Part shown: positions 9,588-19,317 of the stretch, piece by piece
How positions within the stretch are numbered: position 1 is the first letter of the stretch
How the letters are laid out: every line of letters starts with the position of its first letter
The notes under the pieces: generated by a model
Database searches by the model: none
What the model was told of the DNA's origin: nothing
What the model saw: only the letters and a program-made list of their open reading frames with translations
Made by a program: the position numbers and the translations under genes
Assembly (NCBI GenBank): GCA_013152205.1
Contig: JAADGV010000053.1
Location: 93,564-157,563 of the forward strand
Direction: 5' to 3'
DNA: 64,000 bases
Source of the DNA: Planctomycetota bacterium
GTDB lineage: Bacteria; Planctomycetota; Planctomycetia; Pirellulales; Lacipirellulaceae

Positions 9588-9814
9588 TACTACAGCGCTA
9601 GGTTTGACCACAACGACACAACGGACACGACGAGAAGGGCCTACAAGCAAAGTGTTTACCAGCCCCAGCCAAGGGCCTAAGCCCAATGGCCTTGTTGATT
9701 GTACCCAGCCATATCCTGGTTTACTTTCAGAATCTCATTTCAACCTTGCTGACACATGCTTCGTTGTGCTCGTCGTGTCGTCGTGGTTCAATGAAATTAG
9801 CGCTGTAGTACTAG
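9584..9814. mobile_element. MITE-like element with long terminal inverted repeats
   Basis: Perfect 17-base ends CTAGTACTACAGCGCTA (9584-9600) and its reverse complement (9798-9814). The inverted similarity continues inward for about another 30 bases (ACCACAACGACAC...ACACGACGAG on the left, its complement on the right up to about 9764). Total about 231 bases, with no convincing coding frame inside. The left end supplies the TAG stop of the preceding gene. The 346-base gap up to the next gene holds this element and a degenerate R3 copy at 9860-9900. Confidence 0.7.
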
Positions 9815-9933
9815 AGCAACTTATCTTTTTCTGTTCGCAAAATTGTTTTGCGAGAGGATGTCGTGGCCGACACCGCTAACGCCTGCTGTTTGGGGCAGCG
9901 AGCCTTCATCCCTATCTGAAAGTGGTTTTTGTG

Positions 9934-10914
9934 CTAAGCAAGGGCCGTGGCGGCTGGCTGCGATTGGCTCGACTCGGCGGTTGGCTTGCTTCGCTGTTTC
10001 ATAATCAATTCATCCGCTAATTTCACGACCCTTTTTATCTCGGGTTTTGTAATCAGGGCATCTGCTCCGACGGATTTACCCTTGTTCGTGTTGTCGGGCG
10101 TTAGGATTGAAGAGAAGAGAATGACGGGCAACGACTTCAACGATGGGTGGGATTTGATTTTTCGGGTTAAGTGCATTCCATCCATGGCAGGCATTTCGAC
10201 ATCGCTGACCACCAAGTCTGCTACCTGACGGACATCGCCCGTTTCGGCCAATTTTGCCTCGATCCAGTCCCAGATTTGGCGACCGTTTTCGAAGCTTGTC
10301 ACATGGGTATAACCGCTGCTTTCAAGCGTGCTTTGGACTGCCTTTCGCACGGTCGCTGAATCGTCTGCGATGAGAATACGAGCCTCTCCGCGCGGTATTC
10401 CCTCTGGGTTTTCGACCACGTCGGCTTCATGGCCGTCTTGAGAAATTTCGGCTGCGATGGTTTCGAAGTCGAGCATAATTATCAAATTATCTTCGATATT
10501 GGTAACTGCCGTAACCGGAGATTTTCCGTCGGCAACGAATTCGGGCGCGGGCAAGATTTGCTCCCAACTGAGCCGATGAATCCGTTCGACTTCGTCGACC
10601 ATGAATGCCGTTTGCGAACTGTTGAATTCGGTGAGGATAAGATTGCTTTCGCCGGACTGAGGCGACTCTTGCTCTAAATGTTGGTGCAATGACACACAAG
10701 GAACGACCACATCGCGTAGCTGGAAGCACCCGAGTACCGACTCGTGAGATTGCGGGAGTTGCGTAATTGCTTGCGAAGGGAGAATTTCGCGGACCTTGGC
10801 CACGTTAATTCCCAGACGATACTTTCCAACACGAAAGACAAGTACTTCGACTTCGTTGGTACCGCTTTCTAGGAGAATTTCTTTCTCCAACAAAATACTT
10901 CCGACATTTGCCAT
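9934..10914 (-). CDS. cheV: CheV: CheW domain fused to a receiver domain
   Basis: 326 residues. The CheW-type domain spans about 20-160 (VFRVGKYRLGINVAKVREIL, LRDVVVPCVSL, and IIMLDFETI at its end). A receiver domain spans about 178-310 with the acidic pair Asp184/185, phosphoacceptor Asp238 in VVSDVEMP and Lys in ITKPE. CheV couples receptors to CheA and is phosphorylated by it, which tunes kinase coupling during adaptation. It is the last gene of the minus-strand chemotaxis cluster, 106 bases after cheY. It is followed by a degenerate R3 repeat and the MITE-like element. Confidence 0.93.
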   Translation of the reverse strand: MANVGSILLEKEILLESGTNEVEVLVFRVGKYRLGINVAKVREILPSQAITQLPQSHESVLGCFQLRDVVVPCVSLHQHLEQESPQSGESNLILTEFNSSQTAFMVDEVERIHRLSWEQILPAPEFVADGKSPVTAVTNIEDNLIIMLDFETIAAEISQDGHEADVVENPEGIPRGEARILIADDSATVRKAVQSTLESSGYTHVTSFENGRQIWDWIEAKLAETGDVRQVADLVVSDVEMPAMDGMHLTRKIKSHPSLKSLPVILFSSILTPDNTNKGKSVGADALITKPEIKRVVKLADELIMKQRSKPTAESSQSQPAATALA

Positions 10915-11020
10915 GGGGATTCACCTTATGTTGATAGTCACGCGGTAAAGTGCAAGTTGCGCACCTTCGTGCCGACAATTTTTTCTGCTGCTTTTTTAGA
11001 ACTACTTACTTCGGTAATTA

Positions 11021-11404
11021 CTAGCTACAGGCTACTTCGCTCGGCTGTACAAATTTTTCGAGTGCTGCGATCAGCCGCGTTCGGTCGAAAGGCTTCACGA
11101 TAAAATCGGCGGCGCCAATTTGGAGGGCTTCCTTGAGGACATCCGCTTGGTCGAGGGCGCTTACGACGAGCACTTTCGCGTTGCTATCTGCCTCCATAAC
11201 GCCCCGCAGCGCGTGCAGGCCATCGTATTCGGGCATCACGAGATCGAGCGTCATTGCATCTGGGTTGAGTCGTTGGTATTGCTCCACCGCCTCTTGACCA
11301 TTGGATGCTTCGCCTACGATCTCCCAGCCTCCATCGATCGCAGCATCCTTGATCATCTCTCGTATAATCAGGGCGTCGTCCGTAACAAGCAGTCTTTTTG
11401 ACAT
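11021..11404 (-). CDS. cheY: CheY-type single-domain response regulator
   Basis: 127 residues, one receiver domain and nothing else. Asp9/Asp10, phosphoacceptor Asp54 (MTLDLVMP), Ser82 in the Thr/Ser switch position and Lys104 (IVKPF) are all in place. In a cluster with CheA, CheC and CheD it is the best candidate for the diffusible output regulator. It lies between cheD and cheV, all in one direction with short gaps. Confidence 0.93.
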   Translation of the reverse strand: MSKRLLVTDDALIIREMIKDAAIDGGWEIVGEASNGQEAVEQYQRLNPDAMTLDLVMPEYDGLHALRGVMEADSNAKVLVVSALDQADVLKEALQIGAADFIVKPFDRTRLIAALEKFVQPSEVACS

Positions 11405-11474
11405 GACAGATACCTCATTTCGCGTTAGTCAGTTGATCTAGTTCGCGTGTGTGTATGGTTTTTCTTTTTTGGGT

Positions 11475-11966
11475 TTATAAAATGACGGCTGGCTCGCCCA
11501 TCATCTCGACCTTTAACTCTCCGGTCTGGCTGTCGAACAAAATCCGACGTCCTTTCTCTCCGCCAATGTGCTTCCCGACGAGGGGAATGCCCAACTCCTC
11601 TAGCAAATCTTTGACCATGTTGTAGTTTGCCTCGCCGATCTGAAGCGGCCCGTTGCTGCCGAACATGTTCGAGCCACCCGCTAGCTTGGCGATCAGCCCA
11701 GCTCGGTTGCCTCCCTGTTTGACGAGCAATTCGAGCATGTGTGGTATCGCCGTGTCGGCGAACTTTCCCGGTGGCCCTGGCCGATCGAGCGACTCAGGGA
11801 GCACAATATGGCAGACTGCGGCTATTTTTCGCCTCTCATGGTACAAGACCAATCCGATACACGAACCTAGGACGGACTTTGCCAGTTCGCCCTCCTCGAG
11901 CATCACGACCTGCGACATGCCGACATTTGCTTCTGTTTTTTTCTTGGTTAGTACGGTGGTGCTCAT
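11475..11966 (-). CDS. cheD: CheD chemoreceptor glutamine deamidase
   Basis: 163 residues from the ATG at 11966. The same frame extends upstream to 12086, but that would overlap the end of cheC with sequence unlike any CheD. The catalytic Cys36 (LGSCIGL) and His53 (VCHIVLPES) of the deamidase family are present, as is the GGSNMFG loop region. CheD deamidates receptor glutamines and is held by CheC; both genes lie side by side here, 50 bases apart. CheY-P normally strengthens the CheC-CheD complex. Confidence 0.93.
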   Translation of the reverse strand: MSTTVLTKKKTEANVGMSQVVMLEEGELAKSVLGSCIGLVLYHERRKIAAVCHIVLPESLDRPGPPGKFADTAIPHMLELLVKQGGNRAGLIAKLAGGSNMFGSNGPLQIGEANYNMVKDLLEELGIPLVGKHIGGEKGRRILFDSQTGELKVEMMGEPAVIL

Positions 11967-12016
11967 CTGAAAAATCTCTAGTTGTGGTGAAGAGTCAAAT
12001 AATCTCCGACCTTCTC

Positions 12017-12628
12017 TTATTCTGCGTAAAGAGCATGGTTCATCGAACGGACGAGTTCTTGGCTTGGTACAAAAAACACACTCCAATTCATCGCGCGTTT
12101 TTTGAATTCAAAGCGAGTTCGACAGAGCAAAACACGATCGCTTACCATGGCCTGCGCCATGATTGCCTGTTCGAGTACGCTCGCGCCATAGTCCTGAAGA
12201 AAAGCAGGCGCTGACGGGGAAAGATTGCGGTCGGTTAGTCGAGTTAATTCGTTGAGGTAAGCCGAGGCGAGGATGTTTCCTGTTTCCATAATGGCCGACT
12301 GTTCCAATGCACTCCATTCCGGTTCTTCGCAGACCTCTCGCCCGAGCAAACTCGCGGCCAGTTGCCGTCCGTTCGTTTCATCAAAAGCAAGGATTAGCTG
12401 GCCACCGGGGTCGCCTTGGATGCCCAAAGCAACCATCGTGAGTAGGTCGTCCCCCATGTCCAAAACCGAGGATGCTTCTTCGAGCGGTATCTCTTGGACT
12501 TCGTCGAGAGATAACGTGACTTGGCCAGAGGTCCAGCCCGACATGGCGACCGATGCGTGCTCGGTCGCTGCGGCAAACATTTGTCCGAGCAAATTTAGCG
12601 AAGGGTCGGTCGTAGTTACATCAAACAC
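12017..12628 (-). CDS. cheC: CheC-type CheY-P phosphatase, one active-site motif
   Basis: 203 residues, the usual CheC length. The motif E-x2-N is clear at Glu115/Asn118 (SAIMETGNILASAY), which corresponds to the second site of canonical CheC. The N-terminal counterpart (residues about 10-30, LNLLGQMFAAATEHASV) lacks Glu and Asn at the expected places, so probably only one site is active. Role: dephosphorylation of CheY-P and sequestration of CheD. It lies between cheA and cheD in the same direction. Confidence 0.88.
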   Translation of the reverse strand: MFDVTTTDPSLNLLGQMFAAATEHASVAMSGWTSGQVTLSLDEVQEIPLEEASSVLDMGDDLLTMVALGIQGDPGGQLILAFDETNGRQLAASLLGREVCEEPEWSALEQSAIMETGNILASAYLNELTRLTDRNLSPSAPAFLQDYGASVLEQAIMAQAMVSDRVLLCRTRFEFKKRAMNWSVFFVPSQELVRSMNHALYAE

Positions 12629-12695
12629 GGTATGGCTTCCTTAAATGAGTATTATTCAGTTTTTTTGATGTGTGCATCAGGAACTTTACTTGGCC

Positions 12696-15600
12696 TCAGC
12701 ATTCACTCGCCAAATCCGGCACTCCCGTTGGTCGGCCTGTCGCTTTCCTGGCACATACCTCAGTAGCTAGCAATTGTTTCGTGGTTGTTGCCGTTCCGGT
12801 GGATGCGTTTTTTCGACAGGCCATGTCGACGAGTGCAGCGACGTCGAGGATCAACGAAACACGTCCGTCGCCGAGAATGCTCGCGCCGGCAATGCCAAGT
12901 ACGTTCTGATAGTTCTCGGCGAGCGACTTGATGACGATATCTTCTTCTCCCAGCAGATCATCCACGGCCAATCCCAACTCGTTTTCGTCGGAGCCAACAA
13001 TCACCAAAGTTTGCTCGTTGCTACTGTTTTTCTTGCTTTGGCAACCCTTGTCCCAATGCAGAAGTTCGTTGAGTTCGACTACCGAAATCGCACGACCTCG
13101 TATGGTGGCAGTTTTCATCCCGTGAACAGTGGTCAGGTCTTTTTCGCCTACGCTAACAATTTCTGAAACTGATTCCATCGGAATGGCAAACACGTCGTCG
13201 CTGATGATCGTCAACAAACTGGGGAGAATCGCCATTGTCAGCGGCAACTTGATCGTGATTGTTGTTCCGGCACCCAACTGGCTATCCAGCTCAAGGGTTC
13301 CACTGATTTGCTCGATCTTCGATCGGACAATATCCATGCCCATTCCACGTCCAGAGACTTCGGTAACTTTCTCAGCCGTACTGAAGCCAGGCTCCCAGAT
13401 GAGCTGCAAAGCTTGTTGCGGCGTAAGTCGCTCGGCATCTGCGGCGGTGATGATTCCTTTTTCTACCGCTTTCGCACGGAGCTTTTCTGGATCGAGTCCT
13501 TTGCCGTCATCACGAACCTGGATGATGATGCGATTTCCGCGATGGAAAGCATCGAGGGTCACGGTGCCCTGCTCGGGCTTGCCAGCCGCAAGTCGGTCTT
13601 CGGGCGACTCGATGCCGTGGTCCGCCGAATTGCGAACCATGTGAATGAGTGGGTCACCCAATTCGTCAATCATCCGCTTGTCTAATTCGGTTTTGTCACC
13701 TCGGATGACCAACTTGATGTTCTTTCCGTTGCCTCGTGTGATATCGCGAATGACACGTTTGAAGCGTCCAAATAGAGGCCCGATGGGAACCATGCGAATG
13801 TCCATCACGCTTTTTTGAATTCCATCGGAAACGCGATCCAACTGATGAACGGCTTCAAAGAGGTCGTTCACCAACGTGCGTGCGTGATAAAGCTTGGCTA
13901 AATCGTCTTGCACAACTTCTAAGTCTCGTTGTATCTGTTGCACATGGCTGTGAATTCCCTGAGCAATGGACGCTCCCCCGACCGAGGCGCCGACCAATTC
14001 GTCGGTCTCCCCTAAAATTCTATTGAATAGCCCCGATATATTTTGCAAGCATTGTGCCGACTGTTTGCGAGAAGAGAGGTCTTTGAGGTTCTCGCCGATC
14101 TGTCCGAAGCGGGCCTTATTGATCACAAGCTGGCCGGCTAGATTCATGAGATGATCGAGTCGCTCGATGTCGACTCGGAGCGTCTCGGTCGGTTTATTTT
14201 TACTGGCAGCGGCTTCGGTGGAAGAAGGCGTGGCTTTTTTGGAAGCCGCTGGGCTTGCTACCGGCGGCGTTTTTTCTTTTGGCGGGGCGGTCGCTTTCGG
14301 CAACGGTGCTGTCTTCGGGATTTCAACGACGGTTTCCTCGGTAGGACTCTGTTCCAAATTATCTGGAGCAGGAGAGGAAATGTCTTCGAGAACGATTTTT
14401 TCGACGCCGTCCATGTCGAGGCTGCGTCGAACATCGCCAATCGTGCGATCGGTAGCAATGCCGAACAACAATCGTTCGACTCCCTGAGAGTCTTGCAACT
14501 GTTGATCTTCTGGGTCACGGTGAAACAGGTCGCCCATCTCTTCGAGTCGCTCGAAGATTATTTGTGCTTTGATTTCGGCTAAAGGCAAGCCTGCTTCTAG
14601 CACCAGCAACCCTGCCAACGCTTGACTTCCCTCGGGAGCAACGTCGACCATCTGGTTGCGTTCCTCAGAAGTTATGCTTGCAAGTTGCTTTCCAGATGTC
14701 TCTGCTTCCTCCACCGGAGCAACCGTCTCGGCGACCGAGGAGTTCGCCTGGCCCAAGTGAACAGAGTGCAACACTTGATAGGCTTGACTAAAGCTGTCTG
14801 ATCCTCGCTCGCCGTTCTTTAGTTTTTCGACAAAAGAGCGTAACGAATCGACGGCGGCCAACAAGGCATCCGAGATTTCGCAGGTGATGCTTTGTTTTGT
14901 ATCACGCAGCTCTTGTAAAAGATCTTCCATCAAGTGTGCCAGTTTGGCAGACCGATGGAGCCCGATCGATGCCGCAGCTCCCTTGATCCGATGGCAAACG
15001 ATAAGCAGCGAATCGACCGCCACCTCTTCTTCCATCAGCAATGCCTCACTCAGCGAGTCGAGCGACTCTTCGGTCTCGTCAATAAAGATCGGCAAATACT
15101 TGCTTGGGATCTCTGTTTCATCCTCAACACCCGCAAGCGGGTCGGGTTCGTCGGCTTGTTCTTGCTGAGGCTGTTCTTTCTGGGCCTGCTCTTTCTCTGG
15201 TTGTTCTTCTTGGGGCTGCTTTTCTTGGAGTTGTTCTGTCTTCATGTTGTCGTCGGCTTGCTTCTCTGCCTTCTCTGCGAATACATCGTCTATCTCGGCG
15301 TTGGATCCCTGTTCGCGATCGACACCGGCGTTTTGAAGGAGTTGCTTGATTCCCTCGACAATCGACTCGTATTCTGCTTCCCCGGCACTCGGGTCTTTGA
15401 GATGTTCGACCATCCCGGCAAGCCGATCGAAAGCCTTAAACATCAGATCGACCACGTCCGTAGAGATTACAAGAGTTTGGTCGCGAGCCGCATCAAAAAC
15501 ATTTTCTACATTGTGGGTCAGCTTGTTGATATCGTCCAACTGTAGCATTGCCGATAGCCCTTTCAGACTATGGGCATCGCGAAACATTTCGTTGAGGAGT

Positions 15601-15767
15601 TCCAAATCGACTTGTGGCGTCTCGTCGTCGCCTAGCGAGCCGACCAATTCGTCGAGTACGAGCAGATTGTCGTTGAGGTTGGTCAAGTAGATCTGCGACT
15701 CGTCGAGGAAATCGCCTAGCATCGTCGCCATGAAGTCGTCGTCGAACCCCAGGTCGTTTGAATCCAT
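12696..15767 (-). CDS. cheA: CheA histidine kinase with two Hpt domains and a repeat-derived tail
   Basis: 1023 residues, clearly longer than usual CheA. There are two phosphotransfer domains: His66 (DAHSLKG) and His259 (VCHRIKGAAASIG). They are separated by a Gln/Glu/Lys/Pro-rich low-complexity linker at about 178-207. Next come a P2-like segment and a second Pro/Lys/Ala/Thr-rich linker, then the dimerisation helix region (LDHLMNLAGQLVINKARF). The HATPase domain has the N box HMVRNSADHGIE, DDGKGLDP and GRGMGMDIV, and a CheW domain ends near LILDVAALVDMA. The last roughly 20 residues (EVCARKATGRPTGVPDLASEC) come from the R2 repeat and are not part of the fold. It receives signals through the MCP and CheW and phosphorylates CheY and CheV. 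Confidence 0.95.
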   Translation of the reverse strand: MDSNDLGFDDDFMATMLGDFLDESQIYLTNLNDNLLVLDELVGSLGDDETPQVDLELLNEMFRDAHSLKGLSAMLQLDDINKLTHNVENVFDAARDQTLVISTDVVDLMFKAFDRLAGMVEHLKDPSAGEAEYESIVEGIKQLLQNAGVDREQGSNAEIDDVFAEKAEKQADDNMKTEQLQEKQPQEEQPEKEQAQKEQPQQEQADEPDPLAGVEDETEIPSKYLPIFIDETEESLDSLSEALLMEEEVAVDSLLIVCHRIKGAAASIGLHRSAKLAHLMEDLLQELRDTKQSITCEISDALLAAVDSLRSFVEKLKNGERGSDSFSQAYQVLHSVHLGQANSSVAETVAPVEEAETSGKQLASITSEERNQMVDVAPEGSQALAGLLVLEAGLPLAEIKAQIIFERLEEMGDLFHRDPEDQQLQDSQGVERLLFGIATDRTIGDVRRSLDMDGVEKIVLEDISSPAPDNLEQSPTEETVVEIPKTAPLPKATAPPKEKTPPVASPAASKKATPSSTEAAASKNKPTETLRVDIERLDHLMNLAGQLVINKARFGQIGENLKDLSSRKQSAQCLQNISGLFNRILGETDELVGASVGGASIAQGIHSHVQQIQRDLEVVQDDLAKLYHARTLVNDLFEAVHQLDRVSDGIQKSVMDIRMVPIGPLFGRFKRVIRDITRGNGKNIKLVIRGDKTELDKRMIDELGDPLIHMVRNSADHGIESPEDRLAAGKPEQGTVTLDAFHRGNRIIIQVRDDGKGLDPEKLRAKAVEKGIITAADAERLTPQQALQLIWEPGFSTAEKVTEVSGRGMGMDIVRSKIEQISGTLELDSQLGAGTTITIKLPLTMAILPSLLTIISDDVFAIPMESVSEIVSVGEKDLTTVHGMKTATIRGRAISVVELNELLHWDKGCQSKKNSSNEQTLVIVGSDENELGLAVDDLLGEEDIVIKSLAENYQNVLGIAGASILGDGRVSLILDVAALVDMACRKNASTGTATTTKQLLATEVCARKATGRPTGVPDLASEC
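12698..12762. repeat. Dispersed repeat R2, copy 2, translated as the CheA C-terminus
   Basis: Matches 396-461 at all but about three positions. The TGA stop of cheA overlaps its edge, so the repeat has replaced or extended the original 3' end of the gene. Confidence 0.8.
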
Positions 15768-15914
15768 CAGTCATTTCCCTTCGGTCGTATATGTTTCTGC
15801 TGCCTGGCGATAGCACCCTCACTTTGTACAGGGTGCCCACCTATTCGGTCACGATTTTCCGTTTTCTCAGCAGTTTTTTGGGAAATCACGATCACGTATT
15901 TTTGGAGAGTTACT

Positions 15915-16754
15915 TTAGGGTTTTCGGTGCAACCACGGTTGCAGCCGCTCGTACTTATCAACCAAGCCCGTGACTCCTTCCGCAGGCCCGGTGACAAGCA
16001 TTCCCCCAGGACGCAAAGCACTGTCAATATTTTTTAGCACCGTCTTTTTCGACTCGGCGTCGAAATAGATGAGTACGTTTTTGAGAAAGATGATGTCGAA
16101 TGGTGCCGTTTTCAAAGGCTCCATAAGATTGTGTTGTCGGAAGCTGGTCCATTTTGTGAGAATTGGTTTCGGCGTCCATTGTTCGTCGCCCGAGCAAGAG
16201 AAAAACTTGCGGCGATGGCTATCCGACACGAGTCGCATTGCCCGTTTGTCGAGGCTTGCTTCTCTCGCCTGTTCGAGGGCCCCTACTCCAATGTCGGTCC
16301 CGACAATTTCGACTTTCCACTGGCTTAAATCTGTAAAACGGTCTGCCACCGAGCAAGCAATGGTGTAGGCTTCGTCTCCCGTACTACAAGCCGCAGACCA
16401 AACGCGAATAGATTTCTTTTGCTTTCTGCTTCTCGCGGCTTCTTGGAAATCACGCAAATACGTCTCAGAAAACCATTCCCATTGCGTTGGGTCGCGGAAT
16501 AAATAAGTCTCGTGTGTTGTTATCTCTTGCAGAAATGCGTCCCACTCGGGATCGTTAGCAGGTAATTTTTTGAGCAGCTCGAAATACTGGTCGAAGCATG
16601 AGATGTCTGTTGCTCGCAACCGTCGACACAATCGATTCGTTAGCAACGTTTTTTTCTTTGGCGAGATTTGGATGCCCGTCTGATCATAAATCAGCTTCGC
16701 GTAACGGCTAAACTGTTCGTCACTCACTCGTTCTGTTAAAGCGGTAGCTGGCAT
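15915..16754 (-). CDS. cheR: CheR chemoreceptor methyltransferase
   Basis: 279 residues from the ATG at 16754; the frame extends further upstream but only through the intergenic hairpin. An N-terminal helical domain (DEQFSRYAKLIYDQTGIQI, RLCRRLR, ITTHETYLFRDP) is followed by an SAM-dependent methyltransferase fold with WSAACSTGDEAYTIA, IVGTDI and FLKNVLIYFD. It methylates receptor glutamates using S-adenosylmethionine. The partner methylesterase CheB is absent from the locus; CheC and CheD are present instead. It lies between the MCP gene and cheA. Confidence 0.94.
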   Translation of the reverse strand: MPATALTERVSDEQFSRYAKLIYDQTGIQISPKKKTLLTNRLCRRLRATDISCFDQYFELLKKLPANDPEWDAFLQEITTHETYLFRDPTQWEWFSETYLRDFQEAARSRKQKKSIRVWSAACSTGDEAYTIACSVADRFTDLSQWKVEIVGTDIGVGALEQAREASLDKRAMRLVSDSHRRKFFSCSGDEQWTPKPILTKWTSFRQHNLMEPLKTAPFDIIFLKNVLIYFDAESKKTVLKNIDSALRPGGMLVTGPAEGVTGLVDKYERLQPWLHRKP

Positions 16755-16817
16755 GGCTCGCCCTCGTTCGTGTTTCAAAAAATCTGAAAGAATATTAAGT
16801 CGTGAGAGCCAGATAGA

Positions 16818-16846
16818 AGCCGCCCCAGTTTTCGCCGGGGCGGCTC
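16818..16846 (-). terminator. Hairpin after the MCP gene
   Basis: AGCCGCCCC and GGGGCGGCT form a perfect 9-base stem with an 11-base loop, 34 bases beyond the MCP stop. Only a weak T tract follows, so it may attenuate rather than end transcription into cheR. Confidence 0.55.
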
Positions 16847-16879
16847 CCCTGACTGTCCGCAAGGATTGTTGAATCAGAG

Positions 16880-18652
16880 TCAGTTATTCAACTTGAATCG
16901 GCTGACTAGATCGCGTAGCGAGGCTGCTTGGGCACCAAGCTCTTCGCTGCTGGAGGCCATCTCTTCGCCACCGGCAGCCGACTGCTCGGTAATTTCTGAG
17001 ATCTGCTGGATGGCGGTCGATACTTCGCCGGCGTTTTGCGCCTGCTCGACGGTTGCATCCGCAATCTCGGCAATACGCTTTGCCGTTCCCTCGACGCCGT
17101 CGATGATCTGGGTTAACGATTCACCCGTTTGCTCGCTGAGCACTGCTCCCTCTTCGACGCGTTGAGTCGACTCTTTGATTAAGGTCGAAATTTCCTTGGC
17201 AGCTTCGCTCGATCTTTCAGCCAGTTTGCGAACCTCGTCGGCAACAACTGCAAAGCCAAGGCCGTGCTCGCCAGCCCGGGCGGCTTCGATAGCAGCGTTG
17301 AGGGCAAGCAAGTTTGTTTGGCTGGCAATCTCTGAAATCACTTGGATGATTTCGCTAATTTGACTGGAGGACGACTTGATTCGATCCATCGCCTCGACTG
17401 ACTTTTTCACAGCCGATCCGCCATCCTTTGCCAAGCCGGAGGTCTCGGTGGCCACTCGATTGGCTTCGCCAGCGTTCTCCTTAACCGCTTCGATGCTTCG
17501 AGTAAGCTCGTCGATCGAGGCACTCATCTCTTCGACAGAAGCACTTTGCGTTTGTGCCCCTTCGGCCAGCGTCTGGGCGCTCTCGGAAACCACCCGAGAA
17601 CCTTCGGTGAATTGGGCTGCCCCGTCCACGACTTGAGCGATGAGGTCGCGTAGATCGGCAAGCATCCTTTTTAGGCCACTGGCCAATTCTCCGACCGCGT
17701 CGTCGCCGGTTACGGTTATCTCTTGCGTCAAATCGCCCTCAGCAGCAGCGTTTACTACTGACAGGAGTTGGTCGACCTTGTTTCGCAAATCTTCCTGAGC
17801 TTGACGTTCGCGCTCTTGGTTGTCGCTTTCGCGTTGGGCGGCTTCCTTCTGGTCGGTAATTAGATCCCAGGCAACCATAGGGCCTACAAAATTGCCATCG
17901 GGGTCGTAGATAGCAGCCGCCGCGAGTGCTAACCATTCACCGCCGAATTGGATTTCCGCTTGGATCGGTAGGTTCTTCGGATCGGCCAGAAGTCTACGTT
18001 GGTGACCGGGGTTCTTGTGGAATATGTCGTAGCTACTGCCGACGATCTGATCGACCGGAACGGGTAAACCAGCTTCGATTGTCCTCAGGGTCTTTTCCGA
18101 GGCCGGGTTCATGTAGGTGATCGTTCCATTCAGGTCGGCCAGCAGGATATTGGTTGGCGCGTTTTCGACAATAGCCAATTTCTCTGCCGCATCCGCCTCG
18201 AGTCGTAGCTTCTCGGTCACGACGCTCCAGGTGACCATTGGTCCTAGATAAGTATGCTCGTCGTCATAGGTAGCCGTGACGAGGAGGTCTAGTTTTTCTT
18301 CACCGAGTTCGATGATCACGTTATGCGGCAGGTTTTTGTCGCTGCTGAGAATACGTCGTTGGAGTTCTGGGTCTTTGTGGAAGATGTCGATGCTCTGGCC
18401 TATCAGGTTGTTTACCTTGATCGGCAGCAAATGTTCTAACGTCTTCAGAGTATCCACACTTGCAGGATTCGCGTAGACGATTTCCAGGTCGGTGTTTGCG
18501 TAAAGAATGTTGATCGGCGCGTTTTCAACCATCCCCTGTTTAATCGCTAGTTGAGAATTGGCAAGTTCCAAAGCCTCTTGCAATTCTCGTACTTCCTGTG
18601 GTTTGGCTTCATAGTTTGGCTGAGTTTTTTCGAACGTGGCCGTAGTTGACAT
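16880..18652 (-). CDS. Soluble methyl-accepting chemotaxis protein with two PAS domains
   Basis: 590 residues with no membrane segment. Two tandem PAS domains (about 40-150 and 160-270) share the pattern VENAP-x-NIL...IVYANPAS or [13 protein letters not shown]-like stretch ([19 protein letters not shown]) precedes the signalling hairpin with the conserved tip [22 protein letters not shown]. It ends in KLNN with no NWETF-type pentapeptide. The PAS cores show no obvious haem or flavin ligand that I can assign, so the ligand is unknown. It is cytosolic and sits between cheW and cheR. Confidence 0.93.
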   Translation of the reverse strand: MSTTATFEKTQPNYEAKPQEVRELQEALELANSQLAIKQGMVENAPINILYANTDLEIVYANPASVDTLKTLEHLLPIKVNNLIGQSIDIFHKDPELQRRILSSDKNLPHNVIIELGEEKLDLLVTATYDDEHTYLGPMVTWSVVTEKLRLEADAAEKLAIVENAPTNILLADLNGTITYMNPASEKTLRTIEAGLPVPVDQIVGSSYDIFHKNPGHQRRLLADPKNLPIQAEIQFGGEWLALAAAAIYDPDGNFVGPMVAWDLITDQKEAAQRESDNQERERQAQEDLRNKVDQLLSVVNAAAEGDLTQEITVTGDDAVGELASGLKRMLADLRDLIAQVVDGAAQFTEGSRVVSESAQTLAEGAQTQSASVEEMSASIDELTRSIEAVKENAGEANRVATETSGLAKDGGSAVKKSVEAMDRIKSSSSQISEIIQVISEIASQTNLLALNAAIEAARAGEHGLGFAVVADEVRKLAERSSEAAKEISTLIKESTQRVEEGAVLSEQTGESLTQIIDGVEGTAKRIAEIADATVEQAQNAGEVSTAIQQISEITEQSAAGGEEMASSSEELGAQAASLRDLVSRFKLNN

Positions 18653-18730
18653 GATTTTTTATCCCGTATGGCTAAGTTTTAATTTTGGTTACACATCTAT
18701 GAGTAGTTTTGCAGCTCACTAGGCATTGGA

Positions 18731-19252
18731 TCAGCCTGCTGCTGTTGCTGATTCGATGGTTGGCTCACGTTCAACCTCTTCGAGCAATATTTTCTCGATG
18801 TCGAGCATGATCAACAGCCGATCCTCTAGCTTCGCAAGTCCGACTAAGTACTCCTGGCCGAGCCCTGCAACAGTGGGCGGCGGAGGAGCAATCTGATTTT
18901 GTGAAATCCGCAAGACTTCGTTTACGGCATCGACAATGATGCCGATTGTTTTTTCGGCAATGTTTATCACCACGATTCTCGTATCGTCGGTCGCTTCAGG
19001 AGCGGCCAATCCAAACCGCAGCCTTAGGTCGACCACAGGAATCACGGTACTCCTCAAGTTAATCAGCCCTTTGACGTAGGGAGGTGTCTGAGGCACTTGG
19101 GTGATCTCGCCAACGAGGATGATCTCGCGAACTTTATTGATTTCCACCCCATACTCTTCGCCGGCTAGCTGAAAGCTGACCATTTGCATGGTCCCTTCCA
19201 CATCAGCATCACGCTGCTCCTGTGTCGGCGAATCCAAGACCGCTGAAGACAT
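18731..19252 (-). CDS. cheW: CheW coupling protein
   Basis: 173 residues from the ATG at 19252. A single CheW SH3-like double-barrel: VSFQLAGEEYGVEINKVREII, YVKGLINLRSTVIPVVDLRLRFG and a last strand RLLIMLDIEKIL. It bridges receptor and CheA. It is the first gene of the minus-strand cluster, 78 bases before the MCP gene. A longer frame starting at 19345 is open but carries no domain. Confidence 0.94.
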   Translation of the reverse strand: MSSAVLDSPTQEQRDADVEGTMQMVSFQLAGEEYGVEINKVREIILVGEITQVPQTPPYVKGLINLRSTVIPVVDLRLRFGLAAPEATDDTRIVVINIAEKTIGIIVDAVNEVLRISQNQIAPPPPTVAGLGQEYLVGLAKLEDRLLIMLDIEKILLEEVEREPTIESATAAG

Positions 19253-19317
19253 GTTTACTACTCCTTTTCGGCCCAAATCGAATTCAAAAAAACAAACTGC
19301 GTTATCGTGTCCTTTTG

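Noticed and set aside
9604..9879. 91-residue plus-strand open frame
   Set aside because: It lies inside the inverted-repeat element and translates palindromic arms; no ribosome site or protein-like segments.
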